This document shows positions 1-12,597 of a DNA stretch of 64,000 nucleotides, in pieces. Within the stretch, counting starts at the first letter, position 1, and the number at the start of each line of letters is the position of its first letter. A program made the translations under genes and the position numbers. Below the pieces are notes generated by a model. That model searched no databases. It was not told where the DNA came from and was given only the letters and a program-made list of their open reading frames with translations. Source of the stretch: Pholis gunnellus (lineage: Eukaryota > Chordata > Actinopteri > Perciformes > Pholidae); contig OU342806.1 in the NCBI GenBank assembly GCA_910591455.2, positions 21,084,535 through 21,148,534 of the forward strand. The letters run 5' to 3'.

Positions 1-339
1 GTCAGCATGACGGTGCGGGAGCTGAACCGGCAGCTGCGGGGCTTCAGCAAGGAGGAGGTGATCCGCCTGAAGCAGAAGAGGCGCACCCTAAAGAACCGGG
101 GCTACGCGCAGTCCTGCCGCTTCAAGCGCGTCCAGCAGAGGCACATGCTGGAGACCGAGAAGTGCACGCTGCAGAGCCAGGTGGAGCAGCTGAAGCAGGA
201 CGTGGTGCGCCTCGCCAAAGAGAGGGATCTTTACAAGGAGAAATATGAGAAGCTGGCCAGCCGGACCTACTCTGCCGGTGGACCCGCGAACACGAGAGAT
301 CCGTCCGGGAAACAGGCCAACAACGAGTTCTTCATGTGA
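1..339 (+). CDS. mafa: MafA-type large Maf bZIP transcription factor, C-terminal part (5' end outside window)
   Basis: The frame is open from base 1 (Val-Ser-Met-Thr-Val-Arg-Glu-Leu) to the TGA at 337-339, so the methionine at base 7 is internal and not the start. The visible 112 codons carry the end of the Maf extended homology region (RELNRQLRGFSKEEV), the basic DNA-binding region (KQKRRTLKNRGYAQSCRFKR, including the Maf-typical RGYAQSCR) and a leucine zipper over roughly codons 50-85. Large Maf proteins bind MARE sites as dimers in the nucleus; MafA drives insulin and lens genes in vertebrates. Assignment to MafA rather than MafB or c-Maf rests on the zipper segments ETEKCTLQSQVEQLKQD and ERDLYKEKYEKLASR; MafB and c-Maf have ERDAYK at this place. 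The tail ends in FFM, as in other large Mafs. Large Maf genes are usually single-exon or nearly so, consistent with no splice donor before the stop. Confidence 0.93.
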   Translation, partial: VSMTVRELNRQLRGFSKEEVIRLKQKRRTLKNRGYAQSCRFKRVQQRHMLETEKCTLQSQVEQLKQDVVRLAKERDLYKEKYEKLASRTYSAGGPANTRDPSGKQANNEFFM

Positions 340-1052
340 GAGACTGGCGATGTGTAGCATAGACTCTGAATTACAGCCCCGCCTAAGCGTCCTCGTTACG
401 TTAATTTATATTTCTCCGCGTCTGTATTTTGTTTACAGTTATTCCCGTGAAAGAGACTTAAAACACACAAGTAAACAAACACACAATAGATGCGCACAAA
501 AGTAATCCTTGCGCGCATTTTGAGTCTTAAAGATGTTTCGGCTAAACTTCTGTTTGGCTCACTACAACCTGTCAGGTGGGCACATGGGATCACATAGTCT
601 GCAGACTTTTCTCTGGTGCAGCAGAACTTAGTCAGAAGTCTTATTGAACCAATCTGACATTTAATGACTGTCTTAATTCACAGAGGGAGATGCTTTTGTC
701 TTAAAAGTGGAGGAAAGAGTGTTTTTTTTTTAAGAATCAGATTGGACTGAAATAGAAGCAGAAAAAGCAATACGCCGCCTCTCTCTTTTTTTTGGCTGCA
801 GAAAGCTCAACAGACTGTTTGTGTGAGAGCGAGGCGGTCTGCGATGCAGAGACGAGACCTTTCAATAATATTGCAAGTCTATAGTTTCCCTATTTGCAAC
901 CCTGCATGCAGGACATGTATGGTAACCTCCAGTCATCTCCCAGAATCCTTCCACGATGTATGGAAAGCATGGCCCACGGTTCTCTCCTCCTCCCCCTCTG
1001 CCACCAATAAGGCCTGGGTATGCAAGAACCACAAACTGGCCCCCACCCCCTC

Positions 1053-1053
<1 letters not shown>

Positions 1054-1094
<41 letters not shown>
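1054..1094. repeat. (CA)n microsatellite in mafa 3'UTR
   Basis: About 20 uninterrupted CA units. Because it lies inside the probable mafa 3'UTR it would be transcribed as a CA-rich RNA segment, a known type of binding site for hnRNP L-like proteins. The open frames through it in several phases are artefacts of the dinucleotide. Confidence 0.95.
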
Positions 1095-1095
<1 letters not shown>

Positions 1096-2467
1096 CCCCG
1101 AGAGGTGCAAGGACTGCGGACAAACATGCAAAAAACAATCTGCTACTTGCGAAAAAAAAGAAAAATGGATGCGTCTTTAACTGCTATTTTCAATCAATTT
1201 TTCTATTGTTTTAAAAAGAAAAGGAAAAACGACAAAAAAGAGATTACCTGAGCCAGATTTTAGACTGTATTTATTTCCACCTGTACATAATGTGTAGAGA
1301 AAAAAACAGTTAACTGTGTTATTTGACCTTTTTTTTCTCCCTCTTTTTAAAGAAAACTTGCTTTCAAGTTGCTTGGATTATTCGACATGTCTTAATACAA
1401 ATGTTTGTATGTTACAGCATGCAAATCGTCTATGGTATCCTCCTCCTACTGAACATGTGTAATGTCAAAGGCGAGCCTATACTGCACTAAGAAGAGATCA
1501 AACTGGACAAACGTTTTGTTTTCTACTGATAGGACCTTTGATCTGTTACTCTCTAAAAAAAAAAAAGAACCTGGATGTAAATTTGACGAAGCGAAAGCTT
1601 CATTTATTAGACGGACAAGGACTGCATTCGCTGCTAAAACTCTATGCACCAACCCGATGATTAAAAAGACTTAGTTTGTTTTGTTGTTGTTTTTTTTACT
1701 TTGAATATTTGTAGAGGAGATTTTTTTTTTTTTTTTTTTTTAGGGCCTGCGGTTTTCTAATCTGCAGCCCGCTGTCTTAATAAGGTCTTGTGTCTGATTG
1801 GAGGACGCTTGATTGCTTGAAAAGAGGAGACGTTGCCTGTCGGTAGAGCTCACTGCTCTCGGAGTAACTCCTTTATTCTGTCAACAACAAATCCCTGGTT
1901 CGTGTGTTTTCTGCTGCCTAGATATATGTGCAATATTGTGCAGAAGTGTCCGATGCTCAGACTGTATAGGCTACCTGTTGGATGGCGGAAACTTGCAGGA
2001 AAGGAGAGGCTGGTGTTACATTTAGATCGAAATGCCACAGGGAAAAACAGCAAATGCTAAATAAATGGGAGATTGATATTTTGTATTGGTGTGAGCCATA
2101 AGAACAAAGAAATATCGAAATGGATCTTGCAACTCATCTGATTATTTTAAAAATAATAAGGCAGTAACGGTTTCCCTTTAGTAACTTGCTCTGTTTTAAT
2201 TTATTTGTGATTGATTTTATTTCCAATTTTATTGTTATCATTTTTTTTTTACAAAAGCAATTCCAGCCTAAAAATCCTAATTTGATTTTGAAGAAGACTG
2301 CGAGACATAAAAAAGGAGATAAAAAGGAAAGCAAACTTCTGCACAGTGCTGTTAATGTATATCTGTACATATAATTTCTATATTTATTCAATGAACGTGT
2401 CCTAACGTGTCAACAAGTGAAAAACCTACAGTGGAACGTTGTTGAGAATCTTGTTTTCATAATGTTT

Positions 2468-2473
2468 AATAAA
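2468..2473 (+). terminator. Probable mafa poly(A) signal
   Basis: AATAAA is followed within about 60 bases by T- and G-containing sequence. An earlier AATAAA lies at 2060-2065 and could give a shorter 3'UTR. I prefer the distal site because sequence character changes to plain AT-rich intergenic DNA soon after it. Confidence 0.5.
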
Positions 2474-2490
2474 AAGTTCTGTCCCAAATC

Positions 2491-5057
2491 TGTCAGACTG
2501 CTGCTGCCGTCATTGTTACAGGAAAAAAAAAGGTTTTATTTTGAAACAAACAAACGAAAAGGCTTCCTGCCTCTAAATTATTGAAGCTCTGGGTTTATGT
2601 AAGAGTGTCATACATTTGTTTCTTATTTTAGGCCAGCGGAGTTTTGTTGCAGCTTTATGAATGTGGTTTAAAAAACCTAAAGCCCAACGGTTTGTTAAAT
2701 ATAGCCTTTTTATTTATAATATTAAGTAGTATTATAAATAATTATATTCATACTCGTGAAAGAAAAATCCAAAATATGTTTGACGCAGTTACTCGACCTG
2801 CATCAATAGATATTCGTACGTTTATAAAAATAAATATTACGTATTAAAATGTGATTTATTAATGTAATACTAGTTATAATAATAAATATGCCATTTAAAT
2901 TCGTTACATTAATGACAGTAAGCTATATCATGAGCTGTAAGGACAAGTGACGAAAGTGTCAAAAAATCATAATGAAATGAAGATGTGACTGAATCTTTAT
3001 TATGAATATTATCCGTATTGTTGTTGTTAATAATATTTTTGTTAGTCATATTTTTATTAGGAGTATAGGCTAATAAAGGCGGCACAAATAATACAATATT
3101 CTATCGTCATTTGTCCCTTAATTTGCGCTTTTCCATTTTCCGAATTTATTTTCGTTTTTTACTCGTGCGAATTTGTATTCTCTAATATTTCTCGGCTGTG
3201 ATTTGTCTGTGCAAGGGCATCAGCCGCCCTGCTCTTCAGCGCCGCTGCCCCGGCTTTGGCCGCCTGTCAACGGGCCTCTGTGCGCCCCATCAGCCGGTGA
3301 TGGATGGACGGAGCCGGCCTGCTCTCTGCCTCCTCCTGCCACCGCGGAACAACAAGGTAGATGAGCTATACTCTCACTCTCTCTCTCTCACTCTCTCCCT
3401 CACTCGCCCTATGTTTTGAGTGCGTCCACAGGGCAGCTCTGCACGATACCCTCGATGTCCACTTTGTGTGCACGCGCCCTTAACTGCATTAAGCGGTCTG
3501 TCCTTCCTCCTCTCCGGGTTGAGACAGATGCCACCCCGCGTTGGTGCTGATGTGACACCGCCGTCAGGCCCTCTGGTCGGTGGCGGCTCACTTCAAACAC
3601 ATTTGCTAACTCACCGAGAATGTGTGTGTGTAACTGAGAGTGTGTGTGTGTGTGTATGTGCGCGCACGCGTGCGTGTGTGTATGTGTGTTGCGGGGGCAC
3701 GCATGCAAAGGCCAGTAGACTGTCAGTAAAAGAGAGTCGATACGTGCATTTAAGCGCGTTTATGTCTGTGTAGCAAGTGTATTTTTTATTTGTTTCACTT
3801 TAAAAATACTTTATTTTAACAACAGCTGGGTTGTCACAAAAATGTGTTGCACAAAAACCAATCTTTCTTGCAGGCTCTCAAATACACTCAATATGTGCCT
3901 TTTTTTGGCACATTTGATAGTTTAATGTGTTTACGGTCTGGTAAGGGTGCTCTGAATAATTAAGTGTGTGCATGTGTGAGTGAAAGAGCCAGAGAGACAG
4001 GTGCATTTTAGATTTGACCTTTTCCTTTAAAAAAAAAAAAAAAATCATTATTTTAATTTTCCATTTCACATTTGTCTCCTTGCAAACACGTAATATCAAA
4101 CATTTCTGTCCCATGAGACACTTTGACAGTACAGATATTAAACCTTTATCCACACATTGTGTCACTTACATTCAGCTCTTCTACACACACTCGTCTGTAT
4201 TACCTGCGCATACGTGTGTACAAACACTCGTCTATGCAATTCACATAAAGCACTTTGCCATAGCAGGACGTTCAATTTCCTCATCCTACCATTAAAGTTG
4301 GACTACATTTCTGCATATAATGTTTCTGTTCGGCAACTTCAGAAACTAATTAAATTTCTCTGTGATGACTTTTTTTTGGGGGGGGGGGGGGACACAGCTC
4401 TCACTTCAAATTTAAATTTTCTCTTAATATCGCTCTCCATCTCCTCCTCTCCCTCCTCCTCTCCCTCCTTTCAGCCTCTCCATCACTCTCCTCCTCTTCC
4501 TGTTTTTGCTGACTCAGAGGAAACGTTGAGCAGTGTGACAGCCATCACCTCACAGAGAGTCAGAGAGAGAGAGAGAGAGAGTGTGTGTGTGTGTGTGCTT
4601 ATAATACACACACAGATTGAGATGCAGGGGAATGAAGGAGCAGGCGTGTCCTGTGTTTGTGTATAAATGTGTTTTGATGTGTGTGTGAGACGGACAGAGA
4701 GAGAGAGAGACTGATCACCATGACCATACCGTGGGCTTTTCTATCCATAAATCAGGGCAGAGTCCATCCGAGCCCCATCTGATAAACAAAACAAGTGAAG
4801 CAGCGAGAAGGATGGACAGAGAGAGAGAGCGAGAGAGAGGATAACATACAGAGAGAGGTGCAGTGTGTCTCTGGCGTCTGGAGCTGCCGAGATTCAACAC
4901 AGTCAGCGTCTCTTCGGCTCAGCTTACCTACAGTATACCCACACACACACACACACAGACGCACACACACACTCATAAACGGAGTGTCCAGACAAACACT
5001 GTGGAAGCAGCTCGTAGCTGATAGATTCACATCATTTTAATAAGACTGTTAACGACC
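2491..5057. other. Non-coding stretch downstream of mafa
   Basis: No supported gene. The part to 3180 is very AT-rich. A GC-richer block at 3190-3360 (CCGCCTGCTC-type) stands out. Imperfect GT repeats lie at 3619-3690, a G run at 4378-4391, a pyrimidine-rich piece at 4440-4500, a compound (GA)n(GT)n at 4562-4598 and CA repeats at 4940-4972. Short open frames here are repeat-driven or lack coding character. Confidence 0.6.
4562..4598. repeat. Compound (GA)n(GT)n microsatellite
   Basis: About 9 GA units switch directly to about 8 GT units. Shorter GA blocks recur at 4697-4710 and 4818-4840, so this part of the intergenic DNA is purine-dinucleotide rich. Confidence 0.9.
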
Positions 5058-6250
5058 TCAGCCTCCACCTTCTCTACCTGTTGTTGTTGTTGTTGTTGTC
5101 AAGCCTGGATTGTTACCCCCTGGCTCCCTCAAATCAATAAGTGCAATATCAAAGTCAGGTCCCGTATTGTTACCTACATCGTGGCCCTTTCTTCTAGACG
5201 GCCCTGTGTCAAAATCCAGTTCTTGGTATGCTACTTTACGTTTGGCTTCCATGGTGCATATTCCTAAATAAAGTTGTGTTTGATCAAATCCCTGACACAG
5301 AAATCCTCACGATAGAACTTCAGGTCAGAAGTATCGGTTGGTTTCCGGGTTAGAGGAAACTGAATTCCCTAATTTTTGAGTCAGTAGATGATACGTAAGG
5401 CCACTTTATCACACTCTCCATTGACTCTGGTTCCAGTCTACGGGGTTCACCGGGACAGAAGTTCTTCCAAAGAATTTGAAGTAATGCAGTCCTGTAAGAC
5501 CTAAAAGAAAACATCACGTTAAACCTTCCACCGCCCGGTCACATATATGCAATAATTATTTAAAAGTCCACGTTTTTGGAAAATGTAAGGAGAGTTTGTT
5601 GTGTAGCTTTGTCAAGAAATGAATGACTATTTACTGAGAACAGTAGTCCAATTCAGTCAAATCTCCTCCTCTGTCACTCTCCACCAGCGCTAAATGGTAA
5701 TCTAGCAAATAGGGCATTTTCCCAGTGGACCGACACACCTTGGGGCCATTATGATTGTATTCCATAAAGCAGGGACGGTGGCCCATTGGTTGATGTTCTA
5801 CACTGACACTGGACTCGCCCAATCACATCTCGTACTTGGCCCCCACCTGTCTGTCCTCATACAGATGCAGCAGCTCAGAGCCTACAATCTTTGGCTGGAT
5901 AAAGGACGTCAAAATGGGGAAACCAAAGCGCAAGCCGGGTGTCGGAGAAAATAAAATCTGGCGCCAAATGTGTAAACATAACAGACGTGTTTGCTGCAGG
6001 CCATGCAGCAGCTTCGACATCCACAGTGGCCGACATTGTGCAGCAACAGGTGGGACTTGAAGGAGGAGAGCAGCAGGAGGAAGAGGAGCAGGCGTGTGAC
6101 AGGGGAAGCCACGGAGAGACCGAGTGAGCATGACAGGGCCCAGGCTGTCCGACCGATCCGGTCCAAGAACTCCAGTCCAGCCCTGGTCTCAAGTCCACTC
6201 CTTCTGCTGCATCTACTTAAACCTTGCTCAGCAAGCAGCTCTGACAAGTC
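5058..6250 (-). other. Unassigned segment with minus-strand open frames, possibly a decayed repeat-derived gene
   Basis: On the minus strand one reading frame is open from 6131 to 5631 apart from a single TGA at 5823-5825, ending in TAA at 5631. The part before the TGA ends in GSELLHLYEDRQVGAKYEM; the part after it includes STGKMPYLLDYHLALVESD. A separate frame at 5252-5058 starts with ATG (MEAKRKVAYQELDFDTG). The composition is protein-like, but I recognise no family. The text between them resembles teleost dispersed DNA, so a decayed transposon or captured exon is as likely as a host gene. The three frames cannot be joined with confidence. Confidence 0.25.
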
Positions 6251-6529
6251 CGCCTCTGAACCATCGATATAGCCGTCTCCATCCCCGCTCTGTGTTACAC
6301 TAGAGAAACACCAGACATATAATGAGAACTGGTACGTTGATACATTTCTGTGAGTTCTGTAGGACCGCTAGATGTAAATCAGGCATTGCCACGGCCAAAA
6401 CGCTCCCCGTTTAATGGCAAGTAGGACGCGACAGGGTTCCGCATGCTGTTGTTTTTGTCTCAATGCCTGATTTGGTGTAAATGCAGCCTTAAAACGGTTT
6501 CATTTCGCAGCAGAAGGTGAAAGTGATAG

Positions 6530-6800
6530 ATGCTTTGATTTCAGGGAATTGGTGGCTGCATAAATGATATCCTCCCTGATGCCATGCAGGCCTTTTCATT
6601 TAGCAGAAACCCACACGGCTCCACACACAAGTGTTGTGGTGCTCCAGTTAGGCCCGCTCCCCCGGGGGGGGGGGTCCGGCTTTAAAAAGTTGTCACCCTG
6701 CGCAAAATGTAATCGACATTTTTGATAAATCACCTGTGTGCTGTTAACGCTCACGGGGTATTAATAATTATTACTCCTGATCTGGTGATTGAGTTAGTGA
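6530..6800. promoter_or_regulatory. Candidate conserved non-coding element
   Basis: This is non-repetitive, mixed-composition sequence with homeodomain-like cores (TTAATAATTATTA around 6760-6773, ATAAATCA near 6725) and no open frame of note. It stands out from the surrounding simple repeats. Large Maf genes commonly lie in regulatory deserts, so an enhancer is plausible, but conservation cannot be tested from one sequence. A G run at 6664-6673 interrupts it. Confidence 0.25.
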
Positions 6801-6968
6801 CCCAGGGCCAGGAGCCCCCACAGAGCAGAGGGACCGGGGGGGGGGGGGGGCACCTCACCGCTGGTCCCTGCCCCCCAACGCGCCCAGGAAAGCAATTTGG
6901 CACCAGTGGCGGCGTACTGCTGCTGCGACCCCTGAACGCATGCCGCTGCCTCCAACGGCTCCATACTG

Positions 6969-6969
<1 letters not shown>

Positions 6970-7012
<43 letters not shown>
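6970..7012. repeat. (CA)n microsatellite
   Basis: About 21 uninterrupted CA units. A poly-G run lies 120 bp upstream (6837-6850). Apparent proteins on both strands here are His/Thr or Cys/Val repeats and not genes. Confidence 0.95.
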
Positions 7013-7014
<2 letters not shown>

Positions 7015-7020
7015 TCTCTG

Positions 7021-7639
7021 ACACGCTGCATGCTGAGTAGACAAATTCAAACATGCTATCACAGGAGAAAATATGCCCAAACAGCAAATCTAACCTTGTC
7101 CCGTGCTTTGAAAATACAATAAACAAACCTAACCGGCAAACAAACAAATAAATGAGACTGGTGGGATGATGTGCTGATCTCTAAACAAGGAGGAGGAGGC
7201 GGAGGGGCGGTGTGTGACACACACACACACACACAGAGGACTACATTTTACCTGAAAGACGATAAAAAACGTGCCATAAAGGGGATATTACCTCCAGATA
7301 TTCTCTTTTAAAGCGTTTAAGCAGAATAACGGTTATCAAGGTAATTTGCATTCTCACAAATAATGTAATAACTGTACAGGTGGTGTTATAATTCTGTATT
7401 TATTGTGCTGAAGATTGTGTTTGAGTTTTTTATATCTTTTTTATGCTCAGTGGTGGTTTTCGCTTCTTATTTCTTGCCAGGAATTCACTTTAAGAGAATT
7501 TCCTTCATGTTATTTTACTTCCTGTTGACAGTGGGCTTCGAGGCGATTTACTGAGTCAACCTTTTAACGAGGGGTCGAGTTCCTGCTGAATCCCTCTAAC
7601 CGCCACTATCACTTCCATTCATGTTTCACTTCCCCATCT

Positions 7640-7670
<31 letters not shown>

Positions 7671-7801
7671 TGATTCAGCATTTTCTCTGAATCAACCAGT
7701 CATTATTTCTCAAACGTCTTCATATTTCTTCATAACAAATATTTGTTGATTTGTGGCTGTGGTTTGCAGATGGATATATATATATATATATACACACACG
7801 T

Positions 7802-7843
<42 letters not shown>

Positions 7844-7985
7844 TGCACATATGTTGTTGACCAGAGGAATCTGTGCAGTAATGCAGTGGAGAGGACTGTC
7901 CTCAGTGGCAGTGGAGGGTCAATCAGCAATCAATTATTCCCCTCAGCCTGGCCTGCAGCCATACCACAGACTCACTTCCTGCACC

Positions 7986-8052
<67 letters not shown>

Positions 8053-8194
8053 ACAATCATAGACACTGTACACTCACGTTGCTTAAGTCTCCACTATTTA
8101 TTTCTAAAAACGCTCATATATTAGTATCTTACTATGCATACCAAGAGTCCACACAGTCCACTGTCAGACAAAACAATTCTCTCACTAGCTTCAC
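7021..8194. repeat. Microsatellite-rich stretch, no gene
   Basis: It holds (CA)n at 7217-7236, (GT)n at 7639-7664, a compound (TA)n(CA)n at 7774-7841 and a long (CA)n of about 32 units at 7985-8049. The DNA between is AT-rich and non-coding. No repeat family other than simple repeats was recognised. Confidence 0.85.
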
Positions 8195-8530
8195 TTGCTC
8201 TGCCCACGTAACCTGACGGGTGTGATGGTTTGTTATAGAGAACCATCTGAGAAGCCTTTATTAAAAACAGTTTGGAAAAGGGCAGGCACTTTCAAAAGAT
8301 ACTCGGCAGGTGATTGGATCAACCACCTGTCAATAAAACTCTTGCGGAAGGTCAATAGGGAAACGAGCAAAAACATATTTTCCGTCGAGAAAAGCCTTCA
8401 GCGCCGTTCTTTGCTCTTCTTTTCAATGAAGAAATACTCTCCTGCTTTGGCACTGAATGTTGACATTCAACGTAAACTAGAATTTGCCGAATTTTCCAAT
8501 ATGAACATAATTCCTAGGATATAGGGCTTT
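8195..8530. repeat. Possible teleost dispersed repeat
   Basis: The text around 8300-8450 (CAGGTGATTGGATC, then AAAAGCCTTCAGCGCCGTTC) resembles a dispersed repeat I associate with percomorph genomes. A 109-codon plus-strand frame crosses it but has no recognisable domain and starts in mid-repeat. I do not call it a gene. Confidence 0.35.
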
Positions 8531-9589
8531 GTTTAGTTTATCATTATAGCTTCAACTGGAGACATTACAAACACAGCACTTTTAAACTTTCTGCAGAAAA
8601 TGCTTCATCAGTGTGTTTGTCTCTAACAAGTTCAAGCCATACGGAACGATTCTATATAAGTTTATTCCACTACACTTTAAAGCACTCTCTGAACTCTCAG
8701 ACCAATAACTACCCAGCCAGTGGTTTGCTCAGTGTCTCAGTCTGTCCTTTACTCTCACTATGAATACATAAACGTCACACTACATGAAGCCGGACCAGGT
8801 TTTAAACACAGTCTTGTCACATGTGACACAGGATCGGATTATCTCTCTGAGTGACTCCTCTTCAGTCCTGAGGGTGGATCTCTGTTTGCTCGGTGCCAAA
8901 CGGACTCTCACAGCTGACATGGGAGAGTGCGAGCGCCACGCCGCCCGCTGTCATGCACCCTGTCACCCTCTGCACCCGCAAAATGCCGCGTGGGCACTCC
9001 TGGTGGCTACGACGGTGCAGCTGCAGAGCCGAAGTGACTGAGGTGTCACTGAGCCTGACACACACACCCGGGACCAGGACCCAGAGGCAGACACACACTG
9101 TCCGGCCTGATGCACATCTAAAAGGTAACTCCACCCACAGACAGAGGGACAGTATGTATGCGTGTGTATGTGTGTGTGTGTAATGCTTGTTAAGTGTTTG
9201 TCATGCAGGAGGACGTGCAGGCAGGACTCTAAAGGGGACAAGTTTCCTCTTCAGCAAGATACTCTTTCAGAACAAGGTTCTCATCTTTTTATGTATCAAA
9301 CATTGTAGACATAACAAAGTGCAAATGATACTTTCCATGTCTGTAAAGCCACAAGGGTCCATGGGTTGTTACATTTAGTTTGTTAGGGACCAGAATAAAT
9401 ATCTATGTGCGCTCCACAATGGGTTACCATGTGATCGTCATCTGCATCTGTTTCAGAGTATGTCCAGCCCTTTAGTCATCTTTCTAAAGTTTTAGTTCAC
9501 ATAAAGTTTAGACTGAATTTAGGCCTTAAAAGGCCAAAAATAGATCATTTGTCATTGCCTTCAATGACCCTTTAACAAACCAACACTGG
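8531..9589. other. Intergenic, nothing recognised
   Basis: No gene, RNA or named repeat seen. A GC-richer portion at 8880-9130 has short overlapping frames without coding character, and a short GT tract lies at 9160-9182. Confidence 0.6.
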
Positions 9590-9910
9590 ACTTTCACCCT
9601 GGAGATTGCTGTTCGCATGTGGAACCAAAAAGTAAACGTTGACTTTACGCTTGTTACGTAATGTTATGTTAGACAGTCTGCAAATGGCGGTTATTTTCTG
9701 AGAGTAGTTGTGTTGTCACGTTGTGATCTTGGGTTACGTTGTTACGTTACTGCGTTATTTTATTTTTTTGCCTAAACCTAACCAATCGTTTCACAACATC
9801 AACCACGTGTCATTCAACGTATCTTTGGTTTGTAGAAACATACAATGCCGACATCACCCCATTTCTTCCTTTGCGAGGACAAAGAGGACTAGACCGAGAA
9901 TCTGAACTTC
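9590..9910. repeat. Possible decayed teleost repeat (CCTAAACCTAACCAA type)
   Basis: The motif CCTAAACCTAACCAATCG at 9771-9788 with the preceding TTACGTTGTTACGTTACTG is typical of a decayed repeat that I also see, in another part, at 55140-55500 and probably near 17600-17650 (GGTTTAGGAAACAAAACT). The family name is not known to me. Confidence 0.35.
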
Positions 9911-12597
9911 CGTTTCCTTTAACGTCATTATGAAGTCTGATATCATGCTTGTGTTTGCTTTTCACTGTTTGTGAGGGAGTTATTGCGTCCTGTCAACATA
10001 GTTATCAGCCGATACCTATTGCACTTGCACTCCAGGTTATTGGGAGCTAACGTTTGTCAAGCCTATCAATGACATGTCGATTTAAGTTATTTCTGTTATT
10101 TCTGCATCAACCCCATTCACGTGTGTCAACGTCTTTGTGACAACTTTGCTTTTGCCATTGTTGTATATCCTGCACATGGGAATGACGTTCTTTTATTAAA
10201 TTCCTCCAACAAAGCTTTGATGTTTTCTTTCCAATCAGGGAAACTACCATCAACAAGCCCCTGACCTATTTGGACTGTTGAAATGAAATCTGAGATACGG
10301 ATGGCAAATCAGAGGTCTGGATAAGACGGAACAAACACTACTTGCACCGGTCGCTGGTCACAAAAACGTAGACCTACTTTGTTTCAACCATCTGAACAAA
10401 TGTCCAAAGCACCGTTTCTTTAGTGAGGACATGCCCCGCATTGGTAAAGTTCTACATGTGTTGCTGGAAGTTTGCTCGATGTAACTCCTAAAAGTTTCCC
10501 CTCAATTAAATGGTACAATAAGAGCATCACAGAGAGAGACAGAGAAAGCGAGTTTCTGACAGACTGTCGGAGTGACAGAAAGCGACGGTACAACGTCCTC
10601 TTTCTTCTGCGATCTAACTTAAACTGGGGTACACGCAAAGCTCCTGCCTTATAAAAGCATGTCCCCATTTAGCCTGTTTAATGCCGAGCACAGGAAGACA
10701 AAGACGAGGAGAAATAAACAGAATGAAGAAGTGTTTGTGGTGAAGGAGTGCAGACTCAGCGCTGCCGCCGGCGTGCGGAGGAGACAGAGACGGAGTGCTG
10801 AAACTGTCATGGCAGCCCTCGCTCGGTGACAGAGAGGTGCGAGGCGTCACAGACGAGACGACGAGGAGGAGGAAGAAGAAACGGGAGAGAAACTAAAGGG
10901 AGTTAGTGAAAGAGAGGAGCTACTTGTCTGACATGTTGCCTTTTCATTTAGAGGTATTTTTTTGTGGCGAGAGATGTTGGCAGTTTGGGGCCAGCGCTTG
11001 TATTCTTTGTGTCTCTAACTGATAATGTTCTCCACCTTCACTGCTGCCGTTGTTGTGGTAGTTGTTTCTTTCGTTACCGGCCTTATTGTTCTGTTTCGGT
11101 TTACTGTTTTTTCAGTTACATTCATTCGCTCCAGTGAACAAGTTAGTTCAGGTTCTTAGTCAGTTCTTTGGTCAAATAAATGGTAATAGATGCTCTGCCA
11201 TCTTTTTTTTCCTTCATATTCTCCTTGAAATCTGAGAGCCAAACACTTCCCTTCGCTCCACATGTTCCCTCTAGATTGATCGAGGTATCTAGTTCGCACA
11301 GGGAGGCAATAACAACTTTAGTCATGTTCTCTGAAAAGTTTAAATACAAAGTCATTGTCTACGTATACAACATGTAGTGGGAGTAGGTGCGGGTAAACAA
11401 GCTGTGGCACAAAAAAAGATGCAACTCTTTTTAAGTTTTCCATGAATAATGTGTCGAGGAGATCCTGTACAACCTGCCGCCTGGTGAAATATAGCCGTAT
11501 AAATGTTGTGGAAACAAGCTTATTATAGTTGACGAAACCATCACCACTCAAGTTCCATTTACTGTCTCACATGCCCGGACCATCATCAGTTATCATCAGT
11601 GGATTATGTTTGCTAAGTGGCCATGCATATGTGGACGCATTTCAACCAATGCTAGCCCATTTTAAAAAGATAATTCTTTTTTTGATCAAATCCACACCTC
11701 TCTGCTCCATGAAATCCTAACATTCAGCCATGTTTAGTTTATCAGACCACAACGAAGGGCACCTCACTTAATTTAACTATGCATTTTATTTGATTACAAT
11801 GCAAAAAGTATGGATTCCAAGTTTGTTGATCAATAATCATATGCTAACTGAGAAAAATGTAGTCTGCTGGCAGAAATATGTCACAACACATCCACTCTGT
11901 GGACGATGGTCAACTCAAGACTAGTTCACTGTAGTGATGCTGCTGTTGCTTAAGAATGCACCGAACAGATTATACTGTATTGGCAATCATGTGGTGTGGA
12001 GTATAAATACTCGACAGGTTTTCACTACAAACTGAAATAGATAATATACCTGATAAACGCAGAGAGGCGGAAGTGATCAGAGAAACCTGACACATCTTGG
12101 TGCACTGTACACACTCGACCGCATCAGTTCCTCCCACAGAATGTCTTCATGTTGACTCAACCACCTGTAATTCTCGGTGGTGTCGATCAGCAATCGAGCA
12201 TGGGGACATTCACACGCAATCAGCCCGATGAGCGGTTGGACAGACACCCCCCCCCCCTTCCCGCGCCCCCACTGCCAGCGGGTCTGGGTCAGATAGGCCC
12301 CCATGAATAAGTCATCCTCCACCATCCACTCACCTGCCCCTGTTTACGTGGATTAAATTTGCATGGCCTTTATTAACATTTAAGGACGGAGACCAAAAAC
12401 ATTCTCACCGTCTGAATAAAACACAAACCCCGAACTACATCTGTGTTTTTGTCTTAAATCATGGTTCTTGTTTGTTCGTCGAGTGTGAATGGATTGTTGA
12501 CAGGTTAGGGTTGGAGGCAGAACGACAGTCTGGGGGTGGAGTTCAACTTAAAGAGTCGCGCTCTGTGGTAAGTATTTGGATAATTATTCAACTTTTA
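9911..12597. other. Intergenic, nothing recognised
   Basis: No supported gene. It includes a short purine-rich block at 10850-10920 (GACGACGAGGAGGAGG) and a C run at 12247-12257. Short frames on both strands have no motif and no splice context. Confidence 0.55.

Larger units (their letters stand above)
340..2490 (+). other. Probable 3'UTR of mafa
   Basis: This AT-rich segment follows the mafa stop codon without any convincing coding frame. It contains long A and T tracts (for example T-rich at 1721-1741), AU-rich ATTTA-type motifs near 1268 and 2379, a (CA)n tract, and ends near a canonical AATAAA. Large Maf mRNAs are known to have long 3'UTRs. The exact end is inferred from the poly(A) signal only. 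Confidence 0.65.

Noticed and set aside
7..9. ATG at base 7 as start of the Maf protein
   Set aside because: The frame is open to base 1 and the residues before it fit the extended homology region, so the true start lies before the window.
956..1214. Several overlapping frames with His-Thr or Cys-Val repeats
   Set aside because: They are readings through the (CA)n tract in all phases; the same is true at 6970, 7800, 8000, 22600, 22820, 26170, 33360, 39430, 43760, 46850, 56020 and 63860.
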